Assembly (NCBI GenBank): GCA_022564385.1
Contig: JADFLN010000028.1
Location: forward strand, 1 to 15,978
Direction: 5' to 3'
Source: Nitrososphaerota archaeon
Lineage (GTDB): Archaea > Thermoproteota > Nitrososphaeria > Nitrososphaerales > Nitrosopumilaceae
DNA: 15,978 bases
In this document: piece by piece, positions 13,140 to 15,978 of the stretch
How positions within the stretch are numbered: position 1 is the stretch's first letter
Layout: each line of letters opens with the position of its first letter
Made by a program: the position numbers and the translations under genes
Notes under the pieces: model-generated
Seen by the model: the letters and a program-made list of their open reading frames with translations, nothing else
Databases searched by the model: none
What the model was told of the DNA's origin: nothing

Positions 13140-13826
13140 ATGTATAATTGGAATAGCATGTCTGAGTCAAAAGGTCACAAACATCTAGGATTGATATTAT
13201 TTGGTGCAGCAGCTTTCCTTGCAGTTATTTTATTTTTAATTTTAAATCCTCAAATTGAATCTATCAACAAGGAATCTCCTATTTTGATCAATATCATGTT
13301 CATTCCTGCTATGGCAGTAGGATTTCTTTATGGGCTTAGAATTACAGAACGAGCAGTCAATCCTTCAAAAATTCGTAGTCCATTAAAACGATCAATTGTA
13401 AAACTCTTCTTGTTCTTTTTTGTTATTGGTGGCATGTTTAGTTCTGTAAACTTTGCCATAAACGGAGGCAGTTTAATGCCTGACGTTACAATTTTAAAAG
13501 ATGGGCTTTTAGTTTGGTTAAATGCATTTATCATAGAAAATGGTGGAGCCACTTTCCTAATAATTTCTAGCATTGCATTGATGGCAACAGCTTCCAAAAG
13601 AATTGTTGGAATGAACTTTGGATTATTAAACAGAACGATAACCTTTGTTGGAACATTTGTATTCTTTACTATGCTTGTTTTAAGTTTTACAAAATCTGAT
13701 CCTACATCTTCGGGTGTTTTTTTGTATACTTTTTATCAAGCAGGAATTGTTGGTGGTGCATTTTATGCAATGAATAGACTAACAAAAAATCAAAACATGT
13801 TAGAAGACTTTGCTAATGAATTATAA
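13140..13826 (+). CDS. Polytopic membrane protein, unknown function
   Basis: From ATG 13140 it has 228 residues, with about six hydrophobic helices at 16-35, 48-66, 84-102, 134-151, 167-183 and 191-211. A Lys/Arg-rich loop (RSPLKRSIVK, about 79-88) lies between helices two and three, and a TASKRIVG loop follows helix four. No catalytic or cofactor motif is apparent, and I do not recognise the family. Three in-frame ATG codons compete: 13116, which lies on the TATA-like box; 13140, which has the right spacing to it; and 13158 (MSESKGHK), which gives a compact N-terminus. It converges on the 82-residue gene with two bases between the stops. Confidence 0.75.
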   Translation: MYNWNSMSESKGHKHLGLILFGAAAFLAVILFLILNPQIESINKESPILINIMFIPAMAVGFLYGLRITERAVNPSKIRSPLKRSIVKLFLFFFVIGGMFSSVNFAINGGSLMPDVTILKDGLLVWLNAFIIENGGATFLIISSIALMATASKRIVGMNFGLLNRTITFVGTFVFFTMLVLSFTKSDPTSSGVFLYTFYQAGIVGGAFYAMNRLTKNQNMLEDFANEL

Positions 13827-13828
13827 AA

Positions 13829-14077
13829 TTAATTTTCTGGGTCTATATAAATTCCTGAGACTACATTATTGATTCTACTCAAATATTTTTCACAATTATC
13901 TGGTTTGAAATCGTTCTCCTTACATTCATTGAATTCAGCAGTATTGCCTCTTTGTATGTTATCTGAAAAGAGAACATCTCCACCAATTGTTAATGCTATC
14001 AACCCAATTGCCGTAAGACTTGCGGCAACCACAATCATGGCAAAACCAGCTTGTTGATTATTACTATACCCTGCCAT
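13829..14077 (-). CDS. Small single-helix membrane protein, unknown function
   Basis: An 82-residue protein. After a short polar start (MAGYSNNQQ), one hydrophobic helix spans about 11-32 (GFAMIVVAASLTAIGLIALTIG). A polar C-terminal part of about 50 residues follows, with two Cys (NECKENDFKPDNCEK) that could form a disulfide if it faces outside. The N-terminus faintly resembles archaeal pilin-like or flagellin-like N-terminal helices, but no class III signal cleavage motif is evident. Start is ATG 14077; TTAAATTC at 14100-14107 on this strand is centred 26 bases upstream, a good leaderless arrangement. Confidence 0.7.
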   Translation of the reverse strand: MAGYSNNQQAGFAMIVVAASLTAIGLIALTIGGDVLFSDNIQRGNTAEFNECKENDFKPDNCEKYLSRINNVVSGIYIDPEN

Positions 14078-14099
14078 TTACCAAAAATCCATAACTCTT

Positions 14100-14107
14100 G
14101 AATTTAA
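14100..14107 (-). promoter_or_regulatory. TATA-like box for the 82-residue membrane protein gene
   Basis: TTAAATTC on the minus strand is centred 26 bases before ATG 14077. It lies in the 71-base divergent gap to the zinc-ribbon gene at 14149. Confidence 0.45.
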
Positions 14108-14148
14108 TCTTTTCAAGTTTGGATTTTGCGATCAAATTGTGATATAGT

Positions 14149-14697
14149 GTGATTATTTGGGAAAAAAAGAATAGAGAGTGTCCAAAAATACTTTCATTGA
14201 GCATTCAAATTCTTCAATACGAGTTTCTTGGACCTATTCCTCTTGATGAGTGGGGACCTCCAATGGAAAAATTGGTATACTTGATCTTATCTAGAGATAT
14301 GGACAAATTCAGTATTACCTATATCGGTGATTGTGACAAAACTGATGACCAGAATTTTTTTACTCAAAATTCAAATTTCAAATGTTGGGTACGACAATCA
14401 GATTCTGAAAAATCTTTGTATCTTGCAATATTGCCCATGTTTGAATCAAGTAATGATCAAAGACGAAGTGTGTTCAATAAAATAATAACTCATTATAAAC
14501 CCCCTTGTAATTCTGAAGGTATTCATGAATCAAAACTTGATTATGTTGTTCAAAAAATAAAAGAATCTAGTTTAGAGCAAAAAAAATTCTCTTGTCCCTG
14601 TTGTGGATCTGAAATGAAATCTGAAAAAGATCTTGGAAAATCTACTCTCTATCGTTGTACTGGTTGTGGGATAAGTGACACCAAGCTTAACTCTTAA
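14149..14697 (+). CDS. C-terminal zinc-ribbon protein, unknown function
   Basis: A 182-residue protein whose last 36 residues form a zinc ribbon: FSCPCCGSEM (C149, C152), then LYRCTGCGIS (C170, C173) after a 17-residue gap, as in TFIIS/TFB-like ribbons. The first 125 residues are a mixed alpha/beta domain with WGPPMEKLVYLILSRD, FSITYIGDCDK, and FKCWVRQSDSEKSLYLAILP; I do not recognise it. A Lys/Glu-rich helix links the parts. The start is uncertain: GTG 14149 is used, but the nearest TATA-like GATATAG (14141-14147) is too close for it and would fit a start near 14170 or the TTG at 14197. Its 3' end overlaps the opposite 77-residue gene by 11 bases. Confidence 0.75.
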   Translation: MIIWEKKNRECPKILSLSIQILQYEFLGPIPLDEWGPPMEKLVYLILSRDMDKFSITYIGDCDKTDDQNFFTQNSNFKCWVRQSDSEKSLYLAILPMFESSNDQRRSVFNKIITHYKPPCNSEGIHESKLDYVVQKIKESSLEQKKFSCPCCGSEMKSEKDLGKSTLYRCTGCGISDTKLNS

Positions 14698-14920
14698 CTT
14701 TGTTTTGAACATCAAACAATTGTAACATTAACAAGTCTATAGCTTTTTTCAAATGCTGAAATTCATTAATTGAATGCATTTGTCCTTCCACTAGTGCTCT
14801 CATAATTTTAATTGAATTTTTTTGATTATCATCTGATGCCACAATTTCCATAGCATTAAGTTTTGATAATATGTTGTCTAAATCTTGAATCATTTCATCT
14901 GATGGTTTATGTTTGTCCAT
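14687..14920 (-). CDS. Small helical protein, unknown function
   Basis: A 77-residue, almost wholly helical protein. Heptad-like spacing of Leu/Ile/Met is visible in DEMIQDLDNILSKLNAMEIV and in NEFQHLKKAIDLLMLQLFDV, so a short antiparallel coiled coil is likely. It has no Cys, metal site or membrane helix. Start is ATG 14920, with a TATATA-type box at 14942-14947 about 25 bases upstream. Its stop overlaps the 3' end of the zinc-ribbon gene by 11 bases in a tail-to-tail arrangement. I do not recognise the family. Confidence 0.7.
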   Translation of the reverse strand: MDKHKPSDEMIQDLDNILSKLNAMEIVASDDNQKNSIKIMRALVEGQMHSINEFQHLKKAIDLLMLQLFDVQNKVKS

Positions 14921-14941
14921 AAGTAATCTGAAAAGATTTTG

Positions 14942-14947
14942 ATATAT
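14942..14947 (-). promoter_or_regulatory. TATA box for the 77-residue helical protein gene
   Basis: ATATAT, self-complementary, is centred about 25 bases before ATG 14920. It lies just after the stop of the 50-residue Cys-rich gene, so the two genes probably have separate promoters. Confidence 0.45.
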
Positions 14948-14953
14948 GAATCG

Positions 14954-15106
14954 TTACAACAGATCTTCATCAATCTTTTCGATTGGGTCCAAGTACTGTT
15001 GACATGTACAAGTTGGAATTTGGCATCTACCTGCCTTGATAATTGAACTACTCTCTTCATTTAGAATATGTATCTCATCTGTATGGTGACATCTCTTACA
15101 ATTCAT
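14954..15106 (-). CDS. 50-residue Cys/His-rich protein, unknown function
   Basis: A short open frame from ATG 15106 to TAA 14954-14956. It encodes 50 residues: MNCKRCHHTDEIHILN with C3, C6, H7 and H8, a polar middle, GRCQIPTCTCQQYLDP with C28, C33 and C35, and an acidic end. The spaced C-x2-C and C-x4-C-x-C sets suggest one zinc site. A strong TATA-like box (TTAAATAT, 15128-15135) is centred 25 bases before the ATG, the same leaderless spacing as at the other genes, which makes a real gene likely despite its size. It fills what would otherwise be a 223-base gap between the helical protein and the alcohol dehydrogenase. Confidence 0.68.
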   Translation of the reverse strand: MNCKRCHHTDEIHILNEESSSIIKAGRCQIPTCTCQQYLDPIEKIDEDLL

Positions 15107-15127
15107 AGCAAAAAATCAATTTTTATT

Positions 15128-15135
15128 ATATTTAA
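15128..15135 (-). promoter_or_regulatory. TATA-like box for the 50-residue Cys-rich gene
   Basis: TTAAATAT on the minus strand is preceded by GGGC and followed by more A/T. It is centred 25 bases before ATG 15106 and starts nine bases after the alcohol dehydrogenase stop codon. Confidence 0.55.
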
Positions 15136-15143
15136 GCCCGAAG

Positions 15144-15978
15144 TTAAGGAACTAAGACTGCTCTTGCTTCAATTTCAGAATTTTTTAATTTTTTGAGTAC
15201 TTCATTTGCGCTTTCTAATGGAAATATTTGAGAAATCACTTCAATATTTTTTTCATCACATATCTTTATGACCTGCTCCATGTCTTTTGTTGAACCTATT
15301 AGAATTCCCCTGATTGTCTTTTCTTCAAATGCCATAAATGCTGGGTTTTCTCCAATTGTCGCAATTACAATAAGTCCTCCCCTCTTTACTGATTTTATCG
15401 CAGTATCAGTTACAATATCTGCTGGTGCAAAAACTATGGCGGCATCTAACATTCCATGTTTTTCTTTTAATTTACCTAGAAATTCTTCTTGATTTTCAGA
15501 AAAAGTCATTGTATCCATTGCACCTAATCTTTTTGCAACATCAAGATGACTCTGAGCTCGAGAAAACGCAATCACATCACAATTTTCTACTTTGGCAAAT
15601 TGAATTGCCATGTGTCCAACCCCACCAATTCCAAAAATTCCAATTTTTTTATGTAGTTTTGGTTCTGCAGCTTTGACTGCTTTGTATGCTGTAATTCCAG
15701 CACAAAATAATGGTGCAGCATATTCTGGTTTCATGCTTTCTGGAACTTTTGTTGCAAAATCTTCTATCACTGTAATGTATTCTGTATATCCTCCCTTGAA
15801 AGATTCTCCTGTTATTGTTGATGATTCACAAAGGTTCTCTTTTCCTACTTTACAATATTGACAATCTTTACATGTCTCAAGAAGTGGAGTGATCCCTGCT
15901 CTATCTCCAACTTTGAATTTAGTGACATTATCTCCCATTTGAACTACTTTTCCAACTATTTCGTCACCTGGAACTGTC
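15144..15978 (-). CDS. Zinc-type alcohol dehydrogenase (MDR family), N-terminus outside window
   Basis: Medium-chain NAD(P)-dependent alcohol dehydrogenase, missing roughly its first 60 residues because the gene runs off the window. The visible 277 residues begin TVPGDEIVGKVVQMGDNV. The structural zinc lobe is CKDCQYCKVGKENLC, four Cys in the usual spacing. The catalytic Cys is probably that in LFCAGITAYKAV. The nucleotide fold reads GIFGIGGVGHMAIQFAK; FSRAQSH after the second strand hints at NADP(H) use. It resembles the cinnamyl-alcohol-dehydrogenase-like branch. The catalytic-zinc His of the usual GHE signature is Asp here (GDE). The substrate is unknown. It ends at TAA 15144. Confidence 0.9.
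   Translation of the reverse strand, partial: TVPGDEIVGKVVQMGDNVTKFKVGDRAGITPLLETCKDCQYCKVGKENLCESSTITGESFKGGYTEYITVIEDFATKVPESMKPEYAAPLFCAGITAYKAVKAAEPKLHKKIGIFGIGGVGHMAIQFAKVENCDVIAFSRAQSHLDVAKRLGAMDTMTFSENQEEFLGKLKEKHGMLDAAIVFAPADIVTDTAIKSVKRGGLIVIATIGENPAFMAFEEKTIRGILIGSTKDMEQVIKICDEKNIEVISQIFPLESANEVLKKLKNSEIEARAVLVP

Noticed and set aside
13328..13597. 89-residue minus-strand frame inside the six-helix membrane protein gene
   Set aside because: Antisense shadow of a plausible membrane protein, without promoter or conserved features.
15268..15861. Three plus-strand frames of 74-83 residues opposite the alcohol dehydrogenase
   Set aside because: All are antisense to clearly conserved dehydrogenase motifs and have no motif of their own.
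1..15978. Mobile elements, CRISPR arrays, tRNA or rRNA genes
   Set aside because: No transposase, integrase, direct-repeat array or recognisable RNA gene was found on reading both strands; short structured RNAs cannot be excluded by eye.

Overview
The window looks like chromosome from an AT-rich archaeon, most probably a marine ammonia-oxidising thaumarchaeon (Nitrososphaeria, Nitrosopumilus-like). Supporting signs are archaeal information-processing genes (TATA-binding protein, LSm, aEF-1beta, TruD, Pth2, Cdc48), a geranylgeranyl-reductase-type flavoprotein of archaeal lipid metabolism, a membrane protein with tandem plastocyanin-like copper domains, and heme O synthase. The lineage call is inference from gene content and composition. 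I see no rRNA, tRNA, CRISPR array, insertion sequence or phage gene. Coding density is very high and no gap between genes exceeds about 150 bases.

Layout: the tail of an unidentified + strand gene (2-133) faces an LSm gene. Next come tbp (-) and a divergent gene for a GGQ-bearing eRF1/Vms1-like factor (+). A cyclophilin-like protein (+) converges on a JAMM metalloprotease (-), which lies directly behind a five-helix membrane protein with two cupredoxin domains (-). That gene carries a frameshift near 3202 that splits its second copper domain. ctaB (+) is divergent from it. A four-gene minus-strand run from 8076 to 5135 encodes a zinc-ribbon protein, aEF-1beta, Cdc48 and a winged-helix-like protein. 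A geranylgeranyl-reductase-like flavoprotein (-) and pth2 (+) follow as a divergent pair, then a secreted beta-propeller gene overlapping truD (+).

From 12.6 kb onward lie small lineage-type genes: a solo Lrp/AsnC RAM-domain protein, two- and six-helix membrane proteins, a one-helix membrane protein, a zinc-ribbon protein, a helical protein, and a 50-residue Cys-rich protein. The window ends inside a zinc-type alcohol dehydrogenase (-), cut at its N-terminal side.

The genes group into transcription and translation (tbp, LSm, eRF1-like, zinc ribbon/aEF-1beta, pth2, truD), protein quality control (Cdc48, JAMM), and respiratory or membrane functions (cupredoxin protein, ctaB, lipid reductase). 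Many first genes have a TATA-like box centred about 24-29 bases upstream of the start codon, as expected for leaderless archaeal transcripts. I used this spacing to choose several starts. Inside the translation/Cdc48 run, cdc48 instead has a Shine-Dalgarno-like AGGTGA.

The most notable points are the cupredoxin frameshift, the eRF1-like protein that keeps GGQ but lacks the NIKS stop-codon-reading motif, a palindromic TATA box shared by tbp and that gene, an HbYX-type C-terminus on Cdc48, the small Cys-rich gene, and an alcohol dehydrogenase with Asp in place of a usual catalytic zinc histidine.
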